Assembly (NCBI GenBank): GCA_023053545.1
Contig: JAKZAN010000144.1
Coordinates: forward strand, 1-64,000
Source: Lepidurus packardi
Taxonomy: Eukaryota > Arthropoda > Branchiopoda > Notostraca > Triopsidae
Length of the DNA: 64,000 bases
Direction of reading: 5' to 3'
Part shown: positions 35,713 to 46,600 of the stretch, in pieces
Position numbering within the stretch: the stretch's first letter is position 1
Layout of the letters: every line of letters starts with the position of its first letter
Translations under genes and position numbers: made by a program
Notes under the pieces: generated by a model
What the model saw: the letters and a program-made list of their open reading frames with translations, nothing else
What the model was told of the DNA's origin: nothing
Databases searched by the model: none

Positions 35713-36221
35713 ATGGCCAGCAAGTACCTCCAGAAATACCCTGTTCCTCCAGGATTCCAAGAGATCCTCCACGACTTCACCCGCGAAGTCCTGCGCGACC
35801 AACCTGAAAACATCGTCGAGTATGCTGCTAAGTACTTCGAAACCCTCGAAAAGGGCAAGAAGTTCGAGTTCGACTCCAAGTTCAACGTTAAAAAAGAAGA
35901 TAAGAAACACGAACTGCAATACAACCCTAAGTACCCAACATCCTCTTCATTCCTTGCGATTTCACGCACTCCAGAGCCGCAGAAGACATCACCAAGAAAG
36001 CCAGTGCTGCCGTCTCGCACATCAATAATGGGGGAATCGCTGTATCGCTGCAGAACATCGAAGGAGGGGACTCGCGCCACAATAGCACCCATCAGCCCAC
36101 CACCAGGACCCTCATCGCTGACTCGGGACACCAATATGTGCAGCAGCTGTAAGAAATCCCCCCTCCTGAAATATTATTAGCAACAAAAGAGTAGAGGAGA
36201 GTACGTGAGCTCACGGACTGA
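35713..36221 (+). CDS. RIIa-domain (R2D2) protein, likely ciliary
   Basis: About 154 aa in two exons with a 44-nt intron near 35933-35976 (GTACCC...CTCCAG). The N-terminus, PVPPGFQEILHDFTREVLRD followed by QPENIVEYAAKYFE, is a regulatory-subunit-II-alpha dimerisation/docking domain. That domain appears in PKA RII subunits and in ropporin, SPA17 and CABYR-type proteins of the axoneme. It forms a four-helix dimer that docks amphipathic helices of A-kinase anchoring or radial-spoke proteins. After the intron the tail reads AAEDITKKASAAVSHINNGG and ends with an acidic Pro-rich segment. No cyclic-nucleotide domain follows, so it is not a PKA subunit. The C-terminal end (TGA 36219-36221) is probable. 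Confidence 0.75.
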
Positions 36222-36393
36222 GCGGCCTGAAGTCCTGGCGTCGGAGTCCGTAGTAACTGTGATGAGGAATAAAGGTTGCATATACTTAGGGGCACTCCCT
36301 CAATACAGAAATTCATCAAAACCCATCCCCACCTCCACGGAGGATTCATTCAATATCGCTCAGCAAATCTTAGGTATTTAGTCTCCATTGGGA

Positions 36394-38313
36394 TCATTCT
36401 TCGGACTTCTCCTGGATCTCCTTACAAAGTTGGGTGAACAGGCGAAAGGCCAACGGAAATCTCCTGATAATTTCGATAAGCCACTCTCCTGATATTTCCA
36501 GCACAGTTGTTTTTTCTGTTGCTTGTACTTCCAAATAAGCCGGGGCATCCACAGCCATTGAAACATTCCACACAAAACACTGTCCCTTGCCCCTTTGGAG
36601 CCATATCTTGCGATGGGTTTTGATCAGTAGCTTACCACTGAGTACGACAGCCAGCCAGCATGGACTGCTCTGAGAAATAGGGATCGACCCAGCCGGGTGT
36701 TCTTGGAAACTGCAACTGCTCTAAATACGCCTCAAAAACAACATGGCAGTGACAGATTGGAACAACTAGCTTTCCTGTAGCTCAGGAATGGGAGTGTAGG
36801 TGTATAGGTTGTGCAGTTTTTCCGAGGTTTCTTGAGTTATACAGTATTTGAAGTGCTCCTTACGGATGCTATAAATAGTGCAGTCGGAGAGAGTTTAGGC
36901 GGAACTGCTGTTGATTCTTTCCTCTAAAAAGTCTGGGTTAAGCACATCTCCTACACAGCCAATCTGGGGCTCTTCATCGTTCCCAGTCAAAATATTGACG
37001 CTGCCTGCTCCCAGAATGAACATTTTCTCACATTTCATGCTCCTCCTGTAAACCACTCTCCCCTTGCAATACTATTCCGAACTCAGATAGCGACTAATTT
37101 CCAGAATCTAAGTCATGCTAAGAATATTCAAGAAGAGTGGAACCTGACTCAACATCTACACTAGACTCTTGCCGATCTTGCTAGTCCTTTGAGTTTTTTG
37201 ACTGGCGACCAAAGCGAAGTGGTGTTGGGTAGAAGCATCTACAAAATGGACGTTGGATCCCAATTCACAAACCTGCTGGATTTAGGCGATATCTTCGGCC
37301 GTAAGGTTTTTCCTGTCGATCAGAACTACAGATTACTTAGTGATGATGTGAACCAGTTCGGAGTATCTGGCCTCAGTTATGAGTTTCCTTTTCCAGCAGA
37401 GGTAACTAAACTTTGGATTACAGTACCAATCCCCGGAAATCCTGATATTTTTATCGTGGGAGATCAAGCTGAGAGTCACGGAAGGGATATAGTTCATGAT
37501 GGGAGTCATGGATCCCTTCACGCCTAATTCCAGTTGTTGGTATTCTCCTTCTTGGATGTTTTCAAATATGAACAGCGAGGCCAACAGTGACTCGGCCATG
37601 CCGGTGTATACAGCTAATAAGGCACACAGTTCCGAAGCTATTTTCCAGGTTGTTGCCACCCGTATGCTGCATTGCATATAGCTTTGCAGATACAAAAGCC
37701 CCTCAGCATATGTTGTCGATGCGCAAGTCAGGATGACTCTGTCGATCTTTGGTATTATAATTCGAGAAGGCGGATTGATAAGGATGGTTTTAGGGTTGCA
37801 GTAAACAAGCCAACTGTTGCTGTACCCTGGTATCTGGTGTATCGAAAAATCGGTCTAGTTTTCAGGATCCGCCAATGCGATTGTTGGGGGCAAAGTTAGG
37901 ACTTTTCTAAAGTCTTCTCCTTAGATAATGAGGGACTTTTACTGACGAGTCAATTGATACGATTTTGAATAGATAGCGAAAGTGGGTCCTTCCAAAACTG
38001 TGGGGAAACTAATGTCGGTTTCGGAGTGTGTGTAGTTGTGAATCTTCTAACGATACGCCCAGTGCTCATTTTGTTATAGATTGCTTTCTCGACGGAAGTG
38101 GTACTTGAGGAGAGCATAGAGTAGGTTTTTGGTAGGGTTGTCTTCGCAGAGAAGAGTGAACTGAGCGAAGGATGCCTTGGGATAAGTGGCGAGAACCCAC
38201 GAGTCAAAGTGCGAGAACCCGAAGTCCCTAGGAACCACCAGGATTTTAGTGGCAGAGTGATCAGCGAATCCTACTGCAAACAATGGATTTTAGTTTTGCA
38301 ATAATGTCTGCAT
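36394..38313 (-). CDS. Cyclic nucleotide-binding-fold protein
   Basis: An intronless frame of about 639 aa, ATG 38313 to TGA 36394. The region near 37010-36870 has a cNMP-binding beta-roll pattern: KMFILGAGSVNILTG, then GCVGDVLNPDFLEERI, then DCTIYSIRKEHFKY. A second, weaker beta-roll lies near the C-terminus (LSGKLLIKTHRK, VLEISGEWLIEIIRRFP). The N-terminal ~350 residues are unassigned. In the first roll the usual phosphate-binding cassette Arg-Ala is not obvious (NSSSAETL), so binding of cAMP or cGMP is doubtful. Ciliates have many proteins with tandem cNMP-fold domains. The role is unknown. Confidence 0.6.
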
Positions 38314-38398
38314 TTGAATCTTAATGTAGGGTAGTGTCGGATTCGACACAATATAATTTATATACTGCACAACATCCCTTCCTTTTCCTCAAAAAATT

Positions 38399-39166
38399 AT
38401 GCAACAAGCATTGGAATTTGCTGCGTAGTGTTCGCTGCTCTCAGCCTCAAGTAACACTTACTTTCTATCTTGGCTAACTTCAATCTTAGTGCAGGTCAGT
38501 CTAGTTATTGCCAGTCCATCTCTCATCTCCCTGGACACAAGGTTTGCCGAGGAGCTACAGAGCCTTGTGTTTAGGAATGAAGATGCTTGCTCACCAACCG
38601 CAAGATGTTTGGTTGAAAGAGCTTCCCGAATGCTTAATCTCTATACAAATTGCACACCACCCGCAGGACCTCCCTTTGTGGAGAGTAGTTAATTGCCTTG
38701 GAGATTGAAACTATAGAATTCTAAGATGGAAACTTCCCAGTGGAGTAAAGCTACAGCCTATAGGCATCCAGACAATTTTCCAGTGACTCCAAATAAGAAA
38801 TAGCCGAAGAATCCCGTCAGACTAATTAGTGTTCATTAAGTTCTGAAGTCATAAAGGATAGAGACCATTAGAAGCAATAAACCAGATTCCATCATTAACA
38901 CAAATTACTCCTCGAGTAAACAATCGGAACCACTACTATAGACCTCTGAGAGGATTCGGACTGCGGTCAAGACTGAGACGAAGGGTCGGAGACTCACTCC
39001 TCCAACTTGTCTGCGACCTGATGAATGCCCTGAGAGTCTGGACGCAAAACCCAGTGGTGTCTGTAGTCGTGGGGTGCGTTTTTTGCCTTCCCCAGACAAG
39101 AACACTGCTAGTCTGACACGAAAACTTCCATTCAAAGACGAAGGTAGAGTTTTTCGAAGGATCTGA
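38399..39166 (+). CDS. Unknown protein (~255 aa)
   Basis: Open from ATG to TGA when TAA/TAG are read as Glu, and interrupted seven or more times under the standard code. The N-terminal part is helical (FAEELQSLVFRNED). The rest is Ser/Pro/Lys/Arg-rich and looks disordered. A frame-neutral 39-nt GT-AG intron near 38453-38491 is possible but not required. The start lies about 85 bp from the divergent cNMP-fold gene, so the two share a promoter region. No family is recognised. A 152-codon ORF on the opposite strand overlaps it and is rejected. Confidence 0.5.
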
Positions 39167-39470
39167 AGTCTGTAAATTGTAATTAAAATGAGTAGAGTTT
39201 GGTATAGATGAGGGAGAGTATGGAACTGGATAGGATGGAGGATTGGGAGGGAGGATGGAACAATCGATAGTTCTGGTCTGATGCATGCATGCCCAACCTA
39301 ATAGGATAAACACATGCCGATCTTCCTGTGATCCCGATGGGTTGTTTTTGCAACATATGTGAAATATAATTACTGCTAGCACTCCTTTTATCACTATCTA
39401 GCCTATAACTTTAATCGATAGACAAAACAGTACAAAGACTGCCCAATAAAATAATAAGCAACAGCCAATC
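39167..39470. other. Intergenic region
   Basis: About 300 bases between two same-strand genes. No supported feature is seen. It is expected to hold the promoter of the TPR gene. Confidence 0.4.
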
Positions 39471-40607
39471 ATGAAACAGAACCCACGCTCCACCAGCCTC
39501 TACCACACCGGCCGCAGTCTCAACCACACCTTCACCAAGCCCAGTGGCTCACTCGCCGAGGAAAACTAAGTTCGCAACTTTAACAAACCTCGCAACTCCG
39601 AGACTGTCCCCCCCAGTCTCCCCCAACGAATCGAACTCCCCCTCTTCTTCAATACTCCATGCAGAATCAAGAGTAACAGCCAGAAAGGCTCAAGACTCAA
39701 CAAGACCACCCTCCCCGAGGATACCGCCGCCCTTCAAGAGGACAAGATTGACACGGGGGTCTATGTATCTACGATGCGGCGACTCAAAGATTATGATATG
39801 CTGGCTTTCGCTTGCCGAAGAGGCGGTAAGATTCGGGACGAAGGTCGGTCGTACTACTCGATGGGGGTGCTGTACGACAACATCCGCAAGTATAGCAAGG
39901 CGATTGAGTATTATGAGAAGTTCTTGCAAGTGTGCAAAAGCATTGGGGACAGTCACGGCTAGGCCCTAGCCTACAACTGCATCGGCGTAGACTACCAAAT
40001 CATGGCTGAAAAATATTTATCCCAAATGGAAAAAGCCATCCAATACCATAACATGCATTAGCAACTGGCCGACACCAACGGCAAATTCCTGGCCTCCATC
40101 AACCTCGGACTATGCTACGATCGGCTCAACGACCAGAAGAATAGCGTCTATTGGTACCAGAACGCACTCAAGCACTCAGTCAAGATGTCGAATCTGGTGG
40201 GACAATCCTTAGCCATCGGAAACATCGGCAAAATAGGCACCCGAGGGCTCAACGAAAATAAAGACAAAATGAAGCTGTTCGTTGAAAAGTACCTGAAACT
40301 AGCCAAAGAGCTGAAGGATGAACAGGGAGAGATGAATGGTTGTCTGAAGATGGGGCTGATCTCCGGCAGCAAGCGCAACTTCGAAGAAGGCAGGGAAAAC
40401 TTCCTGAGAGCCCTGGAGTTAGCAGAGACAAGCGGCCAAAAGTAACCAATTCATCCTTTATGCTTGTTCGTTTATTTGGGAATGTTTAGGTAAGTGTACA
40501 ACTAAGCCAAATGCGGGTTCGCAGTAGTGAACGCAGAGAAGAACATGCCGGGATACCTGCGCAGGTTCACTAACAAGATGGACAACGACCAGTACATGCT
40601 GGAGTGA
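39471..40607 (+). CDS. Tetratricopeptide-repeat protein (TTC29-like, possibly ciliary)
   Basis: About 362 aa with a 48-nt intron at 40442-40489. The N-terminal ~95 residues are basic and disordered. At least five TPR units follow: EGRSYYSMGVLYDNIRKYSK, IEYYEKFLQVCKSIGD, ALAYNCIGVDYQIM, KFLASINLGLCYDRL, and SLAIGNIGKIG with NFEEGRENFLRALELAE. TPRs form helical scaffolds for protein binding. The arrangement, with long 'A-Y-N-G-x-Y' repeats, resembles TTC29 and related axonemal TPR proteins, but this is from memory. TAG at 39960-39962 falls at the helix-capping Glu of a GDSxGEA TPR turn, again supporting Glu. The intron joins GQK to EVYNEAKCGFAVV in frame. Confidence 0.75.
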
Positions 40608-40881
40608 AAGTCATCGGATGCTGGACTGTTTTATTTCTATAGGCTACAGTTTATTTTTATTAAATTTTAATCCGCTTGCCTGGGAGGCTTCGGGTTTGTT
40701 TGTTTGAACCTCTGTATCTTAATTGGAGGAAGGGACTGAAGCAAATCGGGTGTGGCGGCCCTCCGTACAACTGCGCAGGAAGGATTAAAATTACTATTAT
40801 TTTCGAATCGGACCCACCTAATATAGATACTCCCTCATTCTTGTATATTCAAAGACTATTAAAATTCATTAGAAACCTATC

Positions 40882-41334
40882 ATGTCCTTCCCACAATTCT
40901 CCTCCCCTCGCCTCCCCTGTCCCCCTTCACGACCTCGCCTTGATACTCTCCGCAGTCCCTTCCAACCCTCCCACGACCCCATCTCACCCAAGTCTGTCTT
41001 CAGCGATCTCAAGACTTCTGCCTCTTTCTCTACTCTACCTCTGTCCCCTCTGTCCCCTCGCCCAACCCTCCATAATGAGTCAGTGCTGTCGACACGACCC
41101 GCTCCTGTGCACGTCTAAATCTATGGGTAGAGTCACGATATCAGCGTGTCGTCTTGCGAGTCATTCGAGAAGGATTTCTAGAGGGCGACCCATCTGATGT
41201 CAGGAAATAGTTAGTTAAAGAGCGCATTACGAATAGTGATTCTAAAAGAGGGAATGGGGCTGAACCCAGACTTAGGTGAGCTGTGGGAGAGCTCGATGAA
41301 CTGGTACGTGGAGTAGAGACTGATGAAGCTGTGA
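40882..41334 (+). CDS. Small Ser/Pro-rich unknown protein (~150 aa)
   Basis: One frame from ATG to TGA. The first ~78 residues are Ser/Pro-rich and disordered (FSSPRLPCPPSRPRLD). The second half is acidic and helical (SCESFEKDFERATHLM, LGELWESSMNWYVEERLMKL). Four or five TAA/TAG codons fall in the acidic part, where Glu suits the composition. No family is recognised. Confidence 0.45.
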
Positions 41335-41678
41335 GGGGCTGCTGATGATTTGTTAATATTTATTGGCTAGGAATTCGTAGCTAAAAATATCTATTGGAAA
41401 GACAATAACAAACAGGTTGCTGAAAGATTTCATAGGACTAACAATAAAGTATAACTAACTTTCTGTCGGGCGCTCCCCCCAACTGATTAGTATCTTGCTG
41501 CATTAATGCATATCTTTATAGTCTCTGCAATTCTACTCAGATAGACATAAAATGGGTCCCCCACGAACTATCCTGCGTGGCTCAGCAGCAAGACTTCCAA
41601 AGAACTATTATACTCATATATGTAGCTCCGAAGAAAACCTTGGAAAACCCACACAGTTTTTATTAACTTAAAACAATA
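41335..41678. other. Convergent intergenic region
   Basis: About 340 AT-rich bases between two convergent 3' ends. No supported gene or RNA is seen. Confidence 0.4.
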
Positions 41679-42906
41679 TCAGTCCTCGAGCAAAGACAGC
41701 CTGATGAACCTGTAAGTCCTCACAACTGAGTACAGGAAGTAGACGATACTGCCGATCATCAGCAGAGTGCTGAACACTGACGCATACTCCGCAAATGACT
41801 CGGATATGTAGGCTCCGGTGCAGAAAGCTACGCAACAGAATGTCATCACCAGATGATCCAAAGAGTACTGGTTGAATTTCTCTTGCCCCGCGTAGAAAAG
41901 CATCATCCGAGCTAAACACATAACATGGAGGATAGTTTGTTAAATACGAATATCGTACCTATTGTGACCGTTGAGAGGAGAAGTAGGGATACGGTCAACA
42001 TAGTGTTTACCGAAGGGTCACTAAGGACTCCAGGAAGCAGGATTGCGAACTCGACGAATAAGTAGGTTGTGATTAGAACCACGAATAGGTTTTTCAGAGA
42101 CATCTCTGTGGGGTTAAGGTTGGCCTGTCTAATTTTCACGATGGAGTAGAAGACTTCAGTGACCAATACTATTGAGGCGAGCAGAAGCAACACTTAATTG
42201 GCTTGAAAAGCTTTGGGGTTGGGATTAGCCCAGAAATCGGGGCCGAAAACCGCACCCATCAACTGGAGTAGAATTAGGAATAGGAGTCCTAAAACAAACT
42301 TAATTGAGGCTTTGAGGGAGATGATGAGTTACCTTAATCCACAGGGTTGATAAGAGGGAACACCATTTGATCAGTGTAATACATGCGTAAGTGTTCCACG
42401 TAGTAGGGTATGATCGCGAAGAAAACTACGATCAGCCACGTGGTGGTTGGGCTATATCGGAAGAGTACTGCTGCATTATACACGATGAACCCGCAGTTTA
42501 GCGAGTCTGCGACGTGGTCGAGGAACACATTGAGAATCCGACTTTCGCCTCGTCGAATGGCTTGTTTTTGGTTCATGTTGTCTGCAGTCTATTATCGGTT
42601 AGTGCATGGATATCGAAAGGGTAGATCAGTTGGTGATTATGTGTTTACCTGGTAGATGAAGAGGAAGAGAACAGAAAAGAGGTAATGAAGGGAAGTTATT
42701 TATGAGGATGAGGCAGTGACTATGAAGGGGAGGAGTGCCGCGAAGAAGGCAGAAAGAGTGATGAATCCCGAGTGCACTCCACTGGGGATCAGACTGAGGA
42801 ACTTGTCAGAAAGGGGGTCGAGGAAGTAGTTATAGAGGAAGGACCTGTTGAACTTCTTGTATTCGAAGGTCTTGAGGCTGGACTTAGACTCTGGTTGCAG
42901 GAGCAT
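41679..42906 (-). CDS. CDP-alcohol phosphatidyltransferase homologue (choline/ethanolamine phosphotransferase type) with altered active-site motif
   Basis: A multi-pass membrane protein of about 358 aa in four exons (introns 60, 44 and 47 nt). The coding length is an exact multiple of three. The N-terminus FNRSFLYNYFLDPLSDKFLSL resembles the start of CPT/EPT enzymes, which make phosphatidylcholine or phosphatidylethanolamine from diacylglycerol in the ER. Hydrophobic helices follow, then DNMNQKQAIRRGESRILN and VFLDHVADSL. This aligns residue for residue with the CDP-alcohol motif D1xxD2GxxAR(x8)GxxxD3xxxD4. D1, Ala, D3 and D4 are kept, but D2 is Asn, the first Gly is Gln, the Arg is Ile and the second Gly is Asn. 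Further helices (VVFFAIIPYYVEHLRMYY and others) complete the ~8-10 helix layout. Catalysis is therefore in doubt. Confidence 0.7.
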
Positions 42907-43692
42907 AGTCTTTGTGGGAGGTTGTAGGTTTTGGAGTTTCCTGATTATTCAAATGGAATTAGTATATTAGTCTGCACCAGTTGAGGGTATGGTGTTAGTC
43001 ATGACTTAAATAGAACATCCCTTCTAAAGAATGAAGGGAAATTCCAAGGATGAGCCCAACAGCTTGTCATGACTGGATATTTTTGGGAACAAGGTGAAAA
43101 ACCACACGGAGGATATCCTCAAATACAGAGAACTTTCCAGGAATATTGGATACCTATCATTGAGAGATCAGTGTTTAATTTCTATAGATCAAACATTATA
43201 AATCCACAAAATGTAGCTTCGATGTAGGAAATTTGAATACCTTTCAGCAAAGGACCCACTCTTTTCGCAATCCAAAAGTGCGTCCCTCTCATCAATACCA
43301 TGAAATAGTTCTGGATCATTTGACGCGTGATAGCTCTTTCGCGGATCCCTATCTAGGATTGGATTGCAATGTTGGGTAGGGTGGGGACTGAATTAAAAAA
43401 TGATAGATTGGGCTTATGAATTCCGGTCGGTTGCCCTACGGCACACCATTTATCTTTGCACGCCATTATAAAATATATAAAATGCGTATGGCCTCCCTCG
43501 AGCAATATCTCCCCTCGATATATGGCATGGGTCTTCTCTTTTCCTCTTAGTTTCCGAACCAGTCAGTATGTGTGTACGAGTAATATTTATAAAAGAGCAG
43601 GACAGAAAACCCACTAAAATAGTCCCCACCCTACACTCGTATACTAGATTTATAATACTTAGATATTATACTTCAAAAACCCTAATCCCAGC
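42907..43692. other. Long divergent intergenic region
   Basis: About 790 bases between the CDP-alcohol transferase homologue (minus) and the HECT ligase (plus), the second longest spacer in the window. It is AT-rich, especially near 43180-43220 and 43620-43680. No frame longer than ~15 codons with an ATG looks coding, and no tRNA or snRNA is recognised. It probably holds two promoters. Confidence 0.45.
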
Positions 43693-46600
43693 ATGATCAA
43701 AGAGCCCGATTCATTCTACCACAAAACCATCTTCTCCTAATTCCTCAAGGTACCACCCTCTTCTCACTCTCCCTCCCTTCTCTCCTTAGACCGAACTCAA
43801 GTCCACCCTCCTCCTAAATCTTGTCCAGGACGATCTCACTCAGCTCGCCTCTTGTGTGGCCTCCATCGATGAGCCTTGTCGCAGGGCCCTCAATAAATAG
43901 CTTTCCTAACTGTTCCACCCTCTGCGGGTAGTCGTCATCAAAGCATTTGTGGCTCGCGTTGACGCTCTTCTAAAAAATCCTCTTGCCGATGAAGTAACCC
44001 CACATAGTCGATTCTTTATTGATATAGAAACTTTATGTCGAGTTCCTACGCACTCTTAAAAGGATACTTACCACTGAAGACATCAAGAATGAGTTTGAAT
44101 CGTACGCCTAAGAACTAGTCACACTGGCACAAACCCACCCCAATATTTAAGTCTTCTATGAGGCCGTCGAGCTCATTGTTAGCATGGGATCTGTAAAGAA
44201 GCCCACAGTTTTCAGCCAAAAAGTATCTAGGCCACTATCCCGTCTTCTCAAAGAAGGTGGAAAGCTTTACTGCAACCAGGTCGACATCGAAATCCTTAAC
44301 TCTGAACTCCAGGAGTCAGCCTCACCCATGCAGAGGTTCAGTAACCTTGGCGAAATAGAGCTAAAGCGTTTGGGCTTATTCTGTCTAGCTAACCTATACA
44401 CGATGAACAAGCAGAAAACTAAAGTCCCAGAGCAACTTCTAGACAAGTACGTCGAAATGCTGGCCTCCACTTAAGAGAAGTGGATTATCGGACTTCTACA
44501 AACCTTTAAATTGGTCAAGCTAAACTATATCTACAATGAAATCGTGGATGCAAGACTGGTCACGGAACCTGAAGTGCACTACGAATGCGATAGCAAACTT
44601 ATCTCCCCCAAATTGGTTGATGCAGAGGCGATGTAGACTGCTTGTGACCACTTGAAAGAGACTCTGCACAGTAAAATGTACGGTCTGGGCACCCTTATCC
44701 TACAAAACGACAGAGTCTACTTCAAGTTCAATCTGACCAGCTATAAACTCTATGAGATTTCATTGTACGAGATGAAGACTCTGGACGGTGTCGTGATCGT
44801 CCTTGCCGAAGAAGCCGAAACCATAATATCTAGTATTCTAGACTTCATAAAGAAAGTCTTGGACAACTTCTCGCGTCAATTCATCATGCTGGAAGTCGAG
44901 GGCCCAAAAGAATTAACTCTTCACCAGAAGATCGACATGTTGCTGACAGCTATGAAGGTTCTGGTAGACCTCCACCAAAAACATCACACTAAAGAGATAC
45001 AGCAACGAATCGCTGATGCTGCCATATTCGATTCCCTTTTCATCCTTATCAAGCAGTTCCTCCGCGACTCGCAGCTGCACTAAGACTCGAAGAACTTAGT
45101 CTGGGTAATTTTCAAGAAGACTATAATGCTCAGCAACCTACTCAAAATCATGAACTCTCCTCCGACCCCAGACATCGACCAGATTGAGCGTATCTTGCTT
45201 AACTAAGCCTATATTCATCATTTTAATGAAGTAATGCAGGAATTTGAATTCCCTGCCAACATGGAACTGGCTACCGAGGCAGCCCACCTGTGTATCTACC
45301 ATCCTGCCAAGATTGGAACCTAAAAGACTCAAGTAAACATCCAGCACGTGACTAAGAACATCTTAGCCAGCATCCTTAAAGAGAAAACTTTGCTTGTGGA
45401 GGAAGCTACGGAGTTTTACCAATACCTTGAGTTATTCAAAAAACAGCAAGAAGTATGGTGCCAGTACCTCGCTGACCATGTGCAACACCTCCTGAATGAA
45501 AACAGCGATCTCAAGGCAGTGCTCAGTGATGTATACCGAGTTTTCAAAGTAAAAGAGCAAGTCGGCTGTATCTTTAGAATTATATCTACCTTTAAAAAAA
45601 TCAAGCTGTCCGAAAGGGTGACCCGTCTGCTGACCCAGTTATTGTGTCACTTCGAAATAGTTAGAAGAGTTTAATGGGATAATACCTTTAAAACCCTAAT
45701 TGAAGAGCCAGATGCCAATGCTCTTTTTGCCAAAGCGGACAACCTCATGGAGCATCCTGTGTACCTCGATATGGACACAAGGACTCTGATGTGGAGATTC
45801 AACTCGAATCCGATGGTTGATTGGACAGCTGTCTTAGACCTGGAGAAGACGATTTGCGATGTAACCTGTTTCCTGAACCTGCGGAAGCTACTTGACAAAT
45901 CATCCCTGCGAAAATCCTTCGAGTTTTTGGCGAAACTGATTGGTGTCGTCAACGTTCTCAAGAAAAGAGTCAAATAGGAGGTCCTGAAGACGAGTGACGA
46001 CATGCTCGAACTCCACTCCGAGGCTACTTATGAAATTAACTATAATCGCTTCATCTCCAACGTCTGGAACCTAGCCACTGCGTTTGCAGGACTAATTCAC
46101 AAATCTCGTAGTGTACGGGAACCCATCGGCATAAATTAGCAAGTAGACCTTATATCTGGTTATGCTGTCTTAATAGATGCCATTTCCATAACTACTGACC
46201 GTTCTTTGGCTCTCGACTACATCGCCATGCTTTCTCACATCATCCACAACGACAAGGCTTCTTAAAAACCAACCTAACCTTTGCACCTCAACCTCGCTCT
46301 CAACTTGTATCACACATTCAGAAACAAAATCCACACCATCGTCACCTCGCTCGCCTCGAAGGTAAACTCCGAATCCCTGCCTGTTGCCAAATATTACAAT
46401 CCTCTCAATCGTCTAAGCCAAGTCATAGACTACATCAGAGGGTTGAAAAAAGACCCAGAGGCAATAGAAAAAGACGTATAAAAACAATTTGCTTCAGGAG
46501 TCGAGATTTTCCTGGATACCTTCCTCTTGAGGCCGATCCTGATCAATGTGCCAAGTAAATGGGGGGCTATATAATATGCTGCCAGCAGCAGTAATGCATT

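Noticed and set aside
38936..39394. 152-codon minus-strand ORF
   Set aside because: It overlaps a plus-strand frame that is open ATG to TGA and has better protein-like composition. The antisense frame has no recognisable motif.
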